Origin: a virus
Direction: 5' to 3' (one strand)
DNA length: 64,000 bases
Virus record (IMG/VR): IMGVR_UViG_3300025647_000026
Coordinates: 1 to 64,000 of that record
A program made the translations under genes and the position numbers. Shown piece by piece: positions 1 to 9,515 of the stretch; position 1 is the stretch's first letter; every line of letters begins with the position of its first letter. Under the pieces are notes generated by a model. It was not told where the DNA came from. It saw only the letters and a program-made list of their open reading frames with translations, and made no database searches.

Positions 1-115
1 CTTTTGAAAATTCAAAAACACTAAAATCAATCGTTGACCATGCTGTTGCAATTGCTACTAATGCGCCTATAATTGTAGATGCGTGCGAATGCCAATTTTC
101 TTTAATTTTTTTCAT
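1..115 (-). CDS. Small membrane protein, cut by window edge
   Basis: This reading frame starts at ATG 115 and runs off the left edge, so only about 38 residues are seen. The N-terminus MKKIKENWHSHA is charged and is followed by a hydrophobic segment (TIIGALVAIATAW). Its start lies inside the end of the upstream 57-aa membrane protein, so the two are translationally coupled. Two tiny membrane proteins after the tail genes are typical of a holin/spanin lysis cassette, but no lysis function can be shown from the visible part. Confidence 0.6.
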   Translation of the reverse strand, partial: MKKIKENWHSHASTIIGALVAIATAWSTIDFSVFEFSK

Positions 116-275
116 ACCAGTTTTTTATTAATTTAACGATTGATAAAATCGAAAACACAAAGGCAGCTACACCCGCTAACACCTGTATAATTGGCAGTAT
201 AGCCATTGCACAAGCTGTTATAACCCCACCCCAAACAACCCCGTTTTCAATTAATAATAATAAATTTTTTTTCAT
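102..275 (-). CDS. 57-aa two-helix membrane protein, holin-like
   Basis: The protein begins MKKNLLLLIENGVVWGG and has two hydrophobic stretches, about residues 12-30 and 33-50, with a basic C-terminus (KLIKNWYEKN). Size, two transmembrane helices and a position downstream of the tail genes fit a class II holin. It overlaps the next small membrane gene by 14 nt and starts 3 nt after the preceding gene. The holin role is an inference from context; no family motif proves it. Confidence 0.6.
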   Translation of the reverse strand: MKKNLLLLIENGVVWGGVITACAMAILPIIQVLAGVAAFVFSILSIVKLIKNWYEKN

Positions 276-278
276 GTA

Positions 279-539
279 TCAAATTTTTTCTGTCGGTAAA
301 ATAATTTCATCGTATTGCACCATTGCGCTAATTTCTAATTCTGTAAATAGGCTGCTTAATTCAGCATTCACAACTAGCCAAATTTTGCCGTTTATGTCCT
401 TTATTGGATTAGCATAATTAAGCGTACTTTCATCATCTGGCAGCCCTAATAAAGCGCTGCATTTAGCTTCTAAAATATTAAAGTTAGCAAGTGAACTACA
501 CTTGTAATAGCGTGGGTAAATTGTAGTGGTTTGTTCCAT
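279..539 (-). CDS. Hypothetical protein, tail-to-lysis junction
   Basis: An 86-aa soluble protein (MEQTTTIYPRYYKCSS...) that I do not recognise. Its ATG overlaps the stop of the upstream LamG-like tail gene as TAATG, so it is probably translated by reinitiation. It lies between tail-fibre-type genes and the small membrane proteins, and could be a minor virion or lysis-associated protein. Confidence 0.65.
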   Translation of the reverse strand: MEQTTTIYPRYYKCSSLANFNILEAKCSALLGLPDDESTLNYANPIKDINGKIWLVVNAELSSLFTELEISAMVQYDEIILPTEKI

Positions 540-1999
540 TAGAATGCGTTGTTATTAAGTGAACGAATTAGGTTGTACATTGCTAACTTTTGCTGTGTTG
601 TGTCTTCGATGGATGATATTACCGAAGTTTGAAAAGAAGAATTATCAGACCCGAAAGAATCTGTAAATATAAATATTTTATCTGCCCCAAAACCCCCCGA
701 AGCATTTGATAGTTTGGCTACATTTTGATTAATCTGCATACTTGTGTTATTTACACCTAATTTTCTTAAAACAGTAACCATATTTATTTTATTAGAATCT
801 GCGGTATCGGTCAAGTAGATAGTGCTTGGAGAGCCTCCCCACAAAAGAATTGATGTCGCGTTATTTCTGCCTATTGCCCCATCTATATTGAATTGCCCAA
901 AATTAGCCTTACCACCAGTTGCATTGTTTACATACCCCCTGAAAGCCAAGTACATAGTAAATGGCATTGCTGACAAAATATTTCCAACTGTTAATAGTCC
1001 ATCATCCACACCATCACTCATCACTATAATTCTATCACAAATTACACCTTTATAACCAGTCGTTGCTGTTCCTGTGTTAATCGTCCAAACTTCACCAGTA
1101 TCAACACTTGTAAATGTTGTTTGACTTACGCTTGCGTTGTATGTTGCAGGATTAAAGTCTACAACAGGTGCGCCACCAATTGAGTTTGATATTGTTACTC
1201 TGTAAATATTTCCTTGACTTGCATTACCTGTAAATGCTGTATTATCACCTACAACTAATTGCACAGTATTTGTAGGTAAATTACCAACTGTACTTGATTG
1301 AGTTGTTCCTAATTGCGTATATGTTACACCATCAATTGATGTGAAAAATTGAACATCTCCAGTAGTTGAATTTCTTGTAACCTTATAGTATTGTAAAATT
1401 AAAGGATTAATAGTTTGACTACTTGTTATAACATTAAATCCTCCATAAATAAAACGTAAATTATTAGTAGTTGAAATATCAACAGCATAATTATAAGCAG
1501 TTGTATTTCCTTTCATTAGTAATGTTTGTATAATTCCGATTGTATTGGATTGATATCTAACTATAATCTCAATATTACCGCTAATTTGATTAACTGTTGC
1601 ATTTGGACTACTTACAAAATTACCTGTTACTCTTGGCGAATACCAATAATTATCACTAGCAGCGCCACCGTGCATTAATAACAATGGCTGCGCACTTGCT
1701 GTTGCTTGTACTGCATCGCCCGCCACTGTTAGTGAGCATAACCTTGCACAAGCTTGTCCAGCTGTTGCACCTACGCCACTGCCTAACACGCCACCAATCC
1801 AATGCGCATCGTAACACACTGGCACGTTACTAAGTGTGCCGTAAATAGCCTTTAAGCCTTTCACAAAATAGTTCAAACGCGATAAATTACTAAAGCCATT
1901 TGGTATGGCAATAATTCGGTTGTAAATTGCTTTTGCGTCTGCGTCTATACCACCACGAAATCCATTTACGCAGAGGTTACTTACACTAATTCCTAACAT
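539..1999 (-). CDS. LamG/ConA-like tail surface protein
   Basis: A 486-aa Ser/Thr/Asn/Gly-rich protein. The centre (about residues 125-290) has the beta-rich pattern of a concanavalin A/LamG-like jelly roll (SGNIEIIVRYQS, YYKVTRNSTTGDVQFFTSIDG, IYRVTISNSIGG). A second related beta segment follows (DGLLTVGNILSAMPFTMYLA). Such domains usually bind glycans, so a receptor-binding or tail-adhesin role is likely. Start and stop overlap both neighbours as TAATG, making a tight unit with the 127-aa upstream gene. The domain is read by eye. Confidence 0.7.
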   Translation of the reverse strand: MLGISVSNLCVNGFRGGIDADAKAIYNRIIAIPNGFSNLSRLNYFVKGLKAIYGTLSNVPVCYDAHWIGGVLGSGVGATAGQACARLCSLTVAGDAVQATASAQPLLLMHGGAASDNYWYSPRVTGNFVSSPNATVNQISGNIEIIVRYQSNTIGIIQTLLMKGNTTAYNYAVDISTTNNLRFIYGGFNVITSSQTINPLILQYYKVTRNSTTGDVQFFTSIDGVTYTQLGTTQSSTVGNLPTNTVQLVVGDNTAFTGNASQGNIYRVTISNSIGGAPVVDFNPATYNASVSQTTFTSVDTGEVWTINTGTATTGYKGVICDRIIVMSDGVDDGLLTVGNILSAMPFTMYLAFRGYVNNATGGKANFGQFNIDGAIGRNNATSILLWGGSPSTIYLTDTADSNKINMVTVLRKLGVNNTSMQINQNVAKLSNASGGFGADKIFIFTDSFGSDNSSFQTSVISSIEDTTQQKLAMYNLIRSLNNNAF

Positions 2000-2382
2000 T
2001 AGTTATATCCTATTGCTGTACCACTTGTTAAAGTTACTGCTGTAAATACAGAGCCTAAAGGTGCTGGTAAGTATATGCCTGCGCTAATAGTTACACCGCT
2101 TAATCCTAATGCAGTTAATGAATTTACTCCATCTATGCTTATAGCAGCTATTACGGCATCAGTATTAATAACAATACCTTTGTATAATAACCCTGTTTGG
2201 GCAGTCGTAACGGGAATATATTTAAATCCGCCACTTCCACTCATTTTATCTAAGTTTTCAGAACTTATTTTGTGGCTTAATCCTTCTTCGTTTGTTGCTC
2301 TTAAAGCTGCTTCGTTATTATTAACGAGTGCCGAAGCATTGAAATTAGCTTTTATGTTTGGTATCTTTACTGGTGCTGCCAT
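1999..2382 (-). CDS. Small tail/adaptor protein
   Basis: A 127-aa protein. The N-terminal half is helical and polar (KIPNIKANFNASALVNNNEAALRA) and the C-terminal half is beta-rich and Gly/Thr-rich, as in tail-fibre attachment or trimerisation modules. It is the first gene of the small unit following the 1522-aa tail protein and overlaps the LamG-like gene by one base. A weak promoter match (TTG, 20 nt, CAAATTTG at 2405-2412) precedes it. Function is inferred from position. Confidence 0.6.
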   Translation of the reverse strand: MAAPVKIPNIKANFNASALVNNNEAALRATNEEGLSHKISSENLDKMSGSGGFKYIPVTTAQTGLLYKGIVINTDAVIAAISIDGVNSLTALGLSGVTISAGIYLPAPLGSVFTAVTLTSGTAIGYN

Positions 2383-2440
2383 TTTTATAAATTATTTATT
2401 ACTACAAATTTGCGATTTTTTTCTCATTAAAACAAGATTA

Positions 2441-5400
2441 TTATCGTCTTAATGGAATACTATTAAATATTCCGCTAATACTTCTTATTTTTACTAAGTC
2501 ATAACTCCTAATTTTCACTAACAAATACGTTCCAAATAGTCCTTCATCGCCATCAGGCTGTATAGGGTAGTAGGTAATGTTTGCTCTAGTTTCATGCTCT
2601 GTACATGTGCTTGAATTAGTATCTGTTTCTACTGTTACGTCAGCATCTATTATTGCATACGTACCATTCTCAAAAGTTAATGTTAAAAACCTTTTAAATG
2701 CGCCACCTTTATTAATAAGTACGTCTAAGCAAAACTGTCCTTGCTTCCATACACCGTTCTGTTCAAAGAATTTCAATGGCTCACCTACGTTTATTTCGTA
2801 AATTCTACCATATTCACTTATTCCTCTCGGTGAGAATATTCGTTTGTTATGAGTGAAGTATCTCTTTTGAAGTGCGCTTAAAAAAGTTAAGAACATATTA
2901 TCCACTTCGTTAAATATTAAACTCCAATGGTTATAATAAGCGTTATCTGTAAAGTCTTTTAAAGTCCAATGAGTAAGGTCTAAAAATGGATTTAATGCGC
3001 CTGTAATATCAGCCTTACAAACATAAGTTGCATTAATCTTCTCAAAATCACCTTCAGGGTAATATCCTTCTGCACCAAATGATACTGTATCGCCTACTAC
3101 ATAAGCTTGTCCACTCACCCAATTAGGGTAGTATTTACTTGCTCTAGCAGTTACCGTTACATCACTTTTATTAACATCGTAGTATAGGTTTACATCAAAC
3201 TCGTTCTTAATATGTGCTACATTGTTTTTAATAAATGTTCTCATACTATTTTGGTCTGTAAGTATTTTTACTCCACTATAATCGTAACGGTTAATGTTAG
3301 TAAAGTCTTTGCTTAACCAATATACTTGAGGGTTTCCGTTTACGTTATATCCTTTTAAAGTAGCTGTTCTTAACTCTGTTCCAAAGCTTGATAGTGGATA
3401 AACTCTATTGCTATATACGCTTCCACTTCCTACTAATAGTTTAGCGGTGTTATCGCTTTGAATTAACGTATCGGCAGCGTAAGGAATTGCCCCTACAAAG
3501 TTTGGCTGTATAACCATCATTACATCTCTAATATCAAATATTGCTGTAATAGCACCGTTTTGAAGTTCTAAATCTACAAAGTTTAATGGCTTTACTTTTC
3601 TGTAAGCATCATAAAGGCTACCTACTGCTTTCTCTTCAGAGTAGTATATTCTAGTTGGGTTACTTGTAGGGTATGGTAGTCTAGGGTTATAAGGGCTAAT
3701 TCTATTTATTTGATTTGCGCCTATGTAACTCTTGTCAAAGTTATGTTGTTCATCTACTATTTCTGCTGCTGTTGCAAATGGGAATAAGTATTGATATAAG
3801 CTTTTACTCCCTTGTAAGTTCCAAGTTGCTTTTGGTGCAGTGGTATCTGTATAAAACAATTGACTATTTAATCTGTTTTGTGCATAAAACGTAATTACGC
3901 TACTTGCTATCTTAGTTGAAGGGGTTGGCTCTACATACCAATCAGCTTCTTTCCTTATTACTTTTTGGGTATAAGTATCTCCACCATATACCGTTTCGGT
4001 AGGTAATACGTCTGGAGTTGATGATGTAATTCTTACTATTTCTCCTGTTGGAACGGGTCTATAATTTTTATAATCTATTATGTTTAAATCAATAGGTCTA
4101 ATATAAAATGCTATAAAAGTATTTACATCGTTTACTGTACTATTATTATAAACGCCTACTTTAGAAGTGGTTGCTACTGCTACTCCTTTAGCATTAGTGT
4201 AAGCATTGTTTAACGTGCTAGTGCTTGGTTTATAATACGAATTATTAACTGTATTATAAACAATATCCCCTACTGAATCAAACCCAATGCTAGTACTATC
4301 TTCTATTGTATAAATTCCGTTATTAAGTATGGCATCGTTAACCGTATTTGATGCGCTTCCTAGTAATTCTACTATAGCTCCTATATTATTATTTCCGCTT
4401 TTATAATTAGTATTAGAACCTAATCCTCTAGGAATACCAATAAGTTTCAGGTAATCACCATTGCTATATTTTATTACTTGATTATCTAAATCATTACTAA
4501 CGAATAATCCAAAGTTTCTTTGTGCTACTGCTCCTAAGTTACCGTTTAAATTTCCATACCCAGAAGTATAAGTATCGCCATCTATTACTCTAGCATTATG
4601 GTATATACCACTTCCAATAACTGTATTCAAAGGGTCGCTTCTTTCAAAGCTTACTCCTAATAGTTCGTCTTTAACGTAAGTAAGGTCTAGGTTAGCTACG
4701 CTTAAAGCATAGTTATATACTTTTCTGCTTGCTGTTATTGAACTTGTATCAGTAAAAGGGTTTAACGGTTCTATTGGTAGTATTTGTACTAATCCTCGTC
4801 TATAATTAACATTGTCTATGTAGTATTTTCCTAAAGGGTAAGGTGCTGTTATGTAGCCGTTCTTTAAATGAAATCTAACATAAGTCATATAATATTCGTA
4901 TAACATATACCCTGCTCTGTTAGCTACGTTAAATGGTATTTGATATTCGCCTACTTGTGTTCCTACGAATTGAGTAGAAGAAGCGGTTGCTGCTTGCACT
5001 ATATTTATATATGAATCATCTATAACAGAAATCTCATTACTACCCATATAAACGCCCCACCAAAATTCTATAAAGTCTCCATTATTTGTCTCAATATTAT
5101 AAGTCCTACTTAAATCTGCACGTGCAAAAAATTCATGAGTACTTAGCCTTGTATCAATAATATCGTTAATAATTTCAGTAGTAACGCCTGCTCTTGTTCT
5201 TTTTATTTTAAACGATACAGTAGAAGTTGTATCGTAATAAGCCCAAATAGCGGGTATCGTGCTTATTACAGTTGGTCTAGTAGTTATCCCTACCCTGCCC
5301 GATAAATTTATTTGCAATAAAGGGCTATCAGTAGCAGAGACAGTATAAACTCCTGACACGTAGCTAGGTGGTGCTACAATAGGGGGAACTGATATTTGTG

Positions 5401-7009
5401 AAACATATTCTATTTTTCTCTCTATACCTCTTGTGTCGCTACTTGGCATAATACCCATCGATATGCCATTCCCGTACCCGTAGAATCTTTGGTTACTTGC
5501 TGTTGCTGGGAGCGTCCCAGTATTCTCTATGTCATACCTTTGAGTGCCAACTACTGCATTTTCAGCTATTGTTTGCCACTTAGCATCTTCGTTAGCAGTT
5601 TCTATGTTTGCTCTGTTTATTCTATTCTTTTTGGTTTCAATATCTCTAACTTTAAGCATTACGGGTTCTGCTTCTATAAGGCTTACTACGTCTAATAATT
5701 GAGTAAGTTCTAGCCCACTATGAATAATATCAAAGCTTTCGCCTAACACATCATATCTTCCAACTAATTCTGCGCTACTAGCATTTTCGGCAGTATAGTT
5801 TATAACTGCTAGTTCTACAAAGTTAAATACATCGGCTTGTGCGTTATTTATTGTAACTATATTCTGTTTGCTTGTAGCAGTTCCGCTAGGTGTTCCTTCT
5901 GTACTTACCCAAGCTAGTCCGCTATCAGCACTTGCCTGAATTACGGGTACAATATTGCTTAGCATACTCCATTGAGTAGTAATGTTAGAACCGTTTATTC
6001 CAAACCTACACGCATATCTTTTTCCTCCTGTAAGCAAGCCACCACCGCTTTGTAGCGTATTTTTGTAAGTGACATATCCAATATTATTTATTAATTGGCT
6101 GTTAGTTTGGGAATCAGTTTGAACTAGGTTGTATATTCCTTTTCCTGCTGTTTGAATGTTGGTAGGGTTGTATGTTAGGCAGCAGTCTTGTGTTAAGCTT
6201 GGTGGAACGTATATACATTTGTCCTTAATGGTGTTGTCAGTAAAGTATAAGGCATATACTCCATCGTTTTGTTGTTCTACTATAAATTTAATAGGTTCTG
6301 TTTTGCTTAGTATAAAGTTTTTGGTTCTTAGTAATCTTACATAAGCCCAATCATTATCTTCATCTACTACTCCTAGTTCCGTAATTGTATTATCTGCGCT
6401 TACACTTAACACGAACCCTAAGTTTTGGCTATTAACGTATGTTAGTGGCTCTAGTTCTGCTTCGGTAGCTACGTAATCTCTTAAAACTGTAAGAGTATTT
6501 GTCTGTGTTCCTGTTACTGAATTTAAAGTTACTATTTGGTCTATGCTTACAATATTAGAAAAAGTACCTAATGCAAACTCTATTGTTGTGTATAATAATG
6601 CGCTAGCTTGTGTTGCTACTATTGCGCCTGCTCCTATTGCTGCTTGTAATGCTGTTGCAAAATCTGAGTTAGTAACTGTTGGGCTAGAATTTGTTATTGA
6701 TATATAATTTTGCTGAACTCCATTTATATCTCTAAAAATAAATACTTGTGATAAATAGTATTGTCCGTTTATTGCTTGTCCTATATCAGCGTAAGTTCTT
6801 ACTCTAAACATTTTTGTTTGAGTGGTTGCGCTAGGTACTTTTGTTATCTGAAGTGTTCCTGCTTTGCTATTCTTAATGTTTGAAGCAAATTCTTCATCAC
6901 TTATTTGTTCTAAATCATTCGCATAAGGATAATAATTATCGGGCATTGAGGGATAATCCGTATCTCGATTAAGCCCTTTAGTAAGGTCATTTATTTGGCT
7001 TGATTGCAT
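2441..7009 (-). CDS. 1522-aa tail protein, muzzle/stabilisation type
   Basis: The largest protein in the window. The N-terminus (INDLTKGLNRDTDYPSMPDN) matches the 'F/LTKGMNxDxxPxxxPxNxYxxAxN' opening typical of the large tail stabilisation/muzzle proteins of crAss-like and related Bacteroidota podoviruses. A segment near residues 320-350 (LLTGGKRYACRFGINGS, TTQWSMLSN) is also characteristic. The rest is long, beta-rich and free of enzymatic motifs. It probably forms the distal part of the short tail. It has its own promoter (TATCTTTG) four bases before ATG. Family assignment rests on recognised sequence style, not a database search. Confidence 0.65.
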   Translation of the reverse strand: MQSSQINDLTKGLNRDTDYPSMPDNYYPYANDLEQISDEEFASNIKNSKAGTLQITKVPSATTQTKMFRVRTYADIGQAINGQYYLSQVFIFRDINGVQQNYISITNSSPTVTNSDFATALQAAIGAGAIVATQASALLYTTIEFALGTFSNIVSIDQIVTLNSVTGTQTNTLTVLRDYVATEAELEPLTYVNSQNLGFVLSVSADNTITELGVVDEDNDWAYVRLLRTKNFILSKTEPIKFIVEQQNDGVYALYFTDNTIKDKCIYVPPSLTQDCCLTYNPTNIQTAGKGIYNLVQTDSQTNSQLINNIGYVTYKNTLQSGGGLLTGGKRYACRFGINGSNITTQWSMLSNIVPVIQASADSGLAWVSTEGTPSGTATSKQNIVTINNAQADVFNFVELAVINYTAENASSAELVGRYDVLGESFDIIHSGLELTQLLDVVSLIEAEPVMLKVRDIETKKNRINRANIETANEDAKWQTIAENAVVGTQRYDIENTGTLPATASNQRFYGYGNGISMGIMPSSDTRGIERKIEYVSQISVPPIVAPPSYVSGVYTVSATDSPLLQINLSGRVGITTRPTVISTIPAIWAYYDTTSTVSFKIKRTRAGVTTEIINDIIDTRLSTHEFFARADLSRTYNIETNNGDFIEFWWGVYMGSNEISVIDDSYINIVQAATASSTQFVGTQVGEYQIPFNVANRAGYMLYEYYMTYVRFHLKNGYITAPYPLGKYYIDNVNYRRGLVQILPIEPLNPFTDTSSITASRKVYNYALSVANLDLTYVKDELLGVSFERSDPLNTVIGSGIYHNARVIDGDTYTSGYGNLNGNLGAVAQRNFGLFVSNDLDNQVIKYSNGDYLKLIGIPRGLGSNTNYKSGNNNIGAIVELLGSASNTVNDAILNNGIYTIEDSTSIGFDSVGDIVYNTVNNSYYKPSTSTLNNAYTNAKGVAVATTSKVGVYNNSTVNDVNTFIAFYIRPIDLNIIDYKNYRPVPTGEIVRITSSTPDVLPTETVYGGDTYTQKVIRKEADWYVEPTPSTKIASSVITFYAQNRLNSQLFYTDTTAPKATWNLQGSKSLYQYLFPFATAAEIVDEQHNFDKSYIGANQINRISPYNPRLPYPTSNPTRIYYSEEKAVGSLYDAYRKVKPLNFVDLELQNGAITAIFDIRDVMMVIQPNFVGAIPYAADTLIQSDNTAKLLVGSGSVYSNRVYPLSSFGTELRTATLKGYNVNGNPQVYWLSKDFTNINRYDYSGVKILTDQNSMRTFIKNNVAHIKNEFDVNLYYDVNKSDVTVTARASKYYPNWVSGQAYVVGDTVSFGAEGYYPEGDFEKINATYVCKADITGALNPFLDLTHWTLKDFTDNAYYNHWSLIFNEVDNMFLTFLSALQKRYFTHNKRIFSPRGISEYGRIYEINVGEPLKFFEQNGVWKQGQFCLDVLINKGGAFKRFLTLTFENGTYAIIDADVTVETDTNSSTCTEHETRANITYYPIQPDGDEGLFGTYLLVKIRSYDLVKIRSISGIFNSIPLRR

Positions 7010-7021
7010 ACAGCAAAGATA
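7010..7021 (-). promoter_or_regulatory. Bacteroidota -7 box, leaderless, for 1522-aa tail gene
   Basis: On the - strand TATCTTTG (7014-7021) is followed by four bases and then ATG 7009. This matches the Bacteroidota -7 consensus TAnnTTTG and places transcription start at or very near the A of ATG. No clear -33 element is seen. Confidence 0.65.
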
Positions 7022-7080
7022 ACCAATTTTTAATTTATATTATAAAGTTTTAATATCGCATATTACAATACGCAATAAAA

Positions 7081-7104
7081 CACAAAAGCCCCCGTTTGGG
7101 AGCT
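7081..7104 (-). terminator. Rho-independent terminator of capsid operon
   Basis: On the - strand AGCTCCC and GGGGGCT form a 7-bp stem around loop AAAC (one G-U pair), followed by TTTTGTGTTTT. It lies after the decoration-protein gene and separates the capsid operon from the 1522-aa tail gene. Confidence 0.75.
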
Positions 7105-7175
7105 ATTGTGTTGGAAGAAAACAAACATTACAAGCATGGAAACAAATAATGTATGTTTTTTATAGAAGTTATTAA

Positions 7176-8144
7176 TTAGCGAGGTAAGTTACTTACAGCT
7201 ACCTTATAAGTAGTTGCTACTGTTGATATATTAGCAGGTGTAGCGCAACCAGTAGTAGCGTTTACAATACCTGTTACCAATACGTTTACAGTTGGCGATA
7301 CAACAAAATAATCACTTGGTTTTGCACCTAAAGTAGCTGCTCCAAAAGTTAATATACCTGTTGTTATTGCTGTTGCTACTGTTACTGTTGAAGCAGAAAC
7401 TACTGCTCTGTAACCTAATTGTAATTGAGTTAAAGTACCGTAAGAAGTATTGATTAACAAATCTAAATAAGCTGCTGTAGCTGCATCGTTAATAAACACT
7501 ACATACTCATTCATTGCAGTTGAATTGCTAGAAGGAGCAGCAGAAACGTTAGCGGCAGTCCAAAGAATACTCCAACGTGTGTAAGTTGCACCTGCTGTAA
7601 ATGTACCGTAAGTGTTACTTGTTAAGTACAATGGGCTAGTAGCTAATACTGTTCCTTGACCTCTGCTAGGCACACCTTGATTAGTTACTACAATAGTAGT
7701 GTTAGCAGTAGTAGTTGAAATAAATATTTCTGCAAAGCCTGTTTTAGCAGTACATATTAAAGTAGCAGTACCAGTAGCTACTATGTTTAAAATATTTACG
7801 TCAGCATTAATAAATGCTCTAAATACATCTCCAATAGTAGTTGCTGTGTCAGAAGCAGTAGCAGTGTAAGTGTAAGTTTTAACCGTTGGGTTATAACCAC
7901 CTCTAATAGAGTTACCGCCAGATACTTTCAAAATGTAAGTAGCACCGCTTACCGCTACAAAAGTAGTAGTAACAATACCTAAACTTTCTGAAACTGCATT
8001 CTGTCTTGCTAAAGTACAGCTAGTAGCTTTAGGTGCGCCATAAGCTGCACCAGTAAGCTGTAAATTCCCGTTAGAATCTACATACGCATCGGCAGCATTA
8101 TCTGCCAATGTGTTTAAAATTATCGTTTGTCTTAAAATTGTCAT
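7176..8144 (-). CDS. Capsid decoration or auxiliary head protein
   Basis: A 322-aa Ala/Thr/Val-rich beta protein encoded directly after the major capsid gene and before a terminator. It has no enzymatic motif. High content of small and beta-forming residues and its position in the scaffold-capsid operon suggest a head decoration, head fibre or auxiliary capsid protein, probably made in high copy. I do not recognise a named family. Confidence 0.6.
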   Translation of the reverse strand: MTILRQTIILNTLADNAADAYVDSNGNLQLTGAAYGAPKATSCTLARQNAVSESLGIVTTTFVAVSGATYILKVSGGNSIRGGYNPTVKTYTYTATASDTATTIGDVFRAFINADVNILNIVATGTATLICTAKTGFAEIFISTTTANTTIVVTNQGVPSRGQGTVLATSPLYLTSNTYGTFTAGATYTRWSILWTAANVSAAPSSNSTAMNEYVVFINDAATAAYLDLLINTSYGTLTQLQLGYRAVVSASTVTVATAITTGILTFGAATLGAKPSDYFVVSPTVNVLVTGIVNATTGCATPANISTVATTYKVAVSNLPR

Positions 8145-8171
8145 TTCGTTATTTATTTAGTTGTTTAAAAA

Positions 8172-9488
8172 TTAATTACCGTGATACATACATTTTTGAA
8201 CATCAGTGATAACTTTACAAGAGTTCATTTCAAAAGATACTTGACTGAATGGTTGGTCGTTTACAGGATTTGCAACGTGTTTACCCATTAAATCTTTCTT
8301 TCCTAAAATTACGCTTCTTTGTAAGCCTTCTTGTCCGTAATACACATCTACAATTGGTGGAATGTATTTTCCGTCTTCTGAATAAGCACCATCTGCACAA
8401 ACCCAATAAGCTGAATCAGATTTACCTGAACCTACTTGGTTTTTGTTTTCAAAGTACATTTCAACAACTACGTTTAATACTAAGCCCGATACTTCGAATC
8501 TACGAATATCTAAACCGCTTGTAGCTTTTAAAATGTTGTTTGTACCAGCAGTTGCAACGTAAGGTCTTAATACTCTTGATATGTTCTTAGCGTAGTCTAA
8601 ACCACAGAAAACAAACATTTCAGTACCATCACTCACCGCACCTTGACGCATAAAATCAGTAGCAATATCTTCGAAATCATTCAATGATAAATTAGCTGCT
8701 TTTGATTGAGTCATTGCACCGTATTGTTTCAATTGGTTTAAGAAAGATGCAGGTAAAGGATTTTCGCCACCAATTGCACCATAATTACCTAAGTAATAGT
8801 TGTACATTGCAGAGTGCATTAAATCAATTTTATACATTTCTTCTTTAGCCGCATAGTAGTTTTGTCCGTTCAATTTAAACCAAGTAGCTTGATTAGCATC
8901 TTCTGCTTTAACAAAAGCATCTGCTGTAAATTGACCAATTTGGTAAGTGTCATAAGTAGGTAAAGGAGTTCCTTGTTCTTGCGCTTTGTAAACTCTAGTA
9001 CCACCATTGTATCCAATGAATGATATTTGGTTGTTAATAGCAAAATCGGTTGCAGCTAATACTGTTGAACCACTAGGGCTAAACGATAAGTCTGCTGTAA
9101 TAACACCTGCTGAAATACTTGATACTTTACATGATACACCTGTTGAAGTATCAGAAATGTAAGAACCTACTCCAATTTCTTTGTAACTTGCGTCAGTCAA
9201 AGTAATTGTAACAGTCTTGTTACTATTTGATAATACAGGAGCTGCACCACTTACAGCATAAGGGAATTGATTTCCGATACGAGGGAACTTGTAAGTTCTA
9301 GTACCACTAAGGATTGAACCCGTAGAACCATTCAATTTTGATAGTTCACGCATTACTTTTGGCATATTGGCTTGACCCATTTTGAATGCCTTGTTTGTTT
9401 GAGTTACTAAGTTATAAACTTGTAACGGGGTAAAGTTCGCTGCATCAAAAATGCTACCTGCGTTTTGCCCTATTGGGATTGTATTCAT
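8172..9488 (-). CDS. Major capsid protein
   Basis: A 438-aa protein whose position (scaffold gene immediately upstream, decoration gene downstream), length and composition fit an HK97-fold major capsid protein. A long helix-rich segment (about residues 190-230, TADAFVKAEDANQATWFKLNGQ) resembles the spine helix region. A small beta-rich insertion around residues 80-150 (TVTITLTDASYKEIGVGSY) could be a surface domain. Capsid role is inferred from operon context and general features; no structural match was run. Confidence 0.75.
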   Translation of the reverse strand: MNTIPIGQNAGSIFDAANFTPLQVYNLVTQTNKAFKMGQANMPKVMRELSKLNGSTGSILSGTRTYKFPRIGNQFPYAVSGAAPVLSNSNKTVTITLTDASYKEIGVGSYISDTSTGVSCKVSSISAGVITADLSFSPSGSTVLAATDFAINNQISFIGYNGGTRVYKAQEQGTPLPTYDTYQIGQFTADAFVKAEDANQATWFKLNGQNYYAAKEEMYKIDLMHSAMYNYYLGNYGAIGGENPLPASFLNQLKQYGAMTQSKAANLSLNDFEDIATDFMRQGAVSDGTEMFVFCGLDYAKNISRVLRPYVATAGTNNILKATSGLDIRRFEVSGLVLNVVVEMYFENKNQVGSGKSDSAYWVCADGAYSEDGKYIPPIVDVYYGQEGLQRSVILGKKDLMGKHVANPVNDQPFSQVSFEMNSCKVITDVQKCMYHGN

Positions 9489-9515
9489 TCTTTATTTTTG
9501 GTTTTTAAAGTTTTT

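Noticed and set aside
2075-2452. Opposite-strand frames inside virion genes
   Set aside because: These and similar long antisense frames (e.g. 40509-41186) are by-products of low-GC, Ala/Thr-rich coding sequence; no promoter or family similarity.
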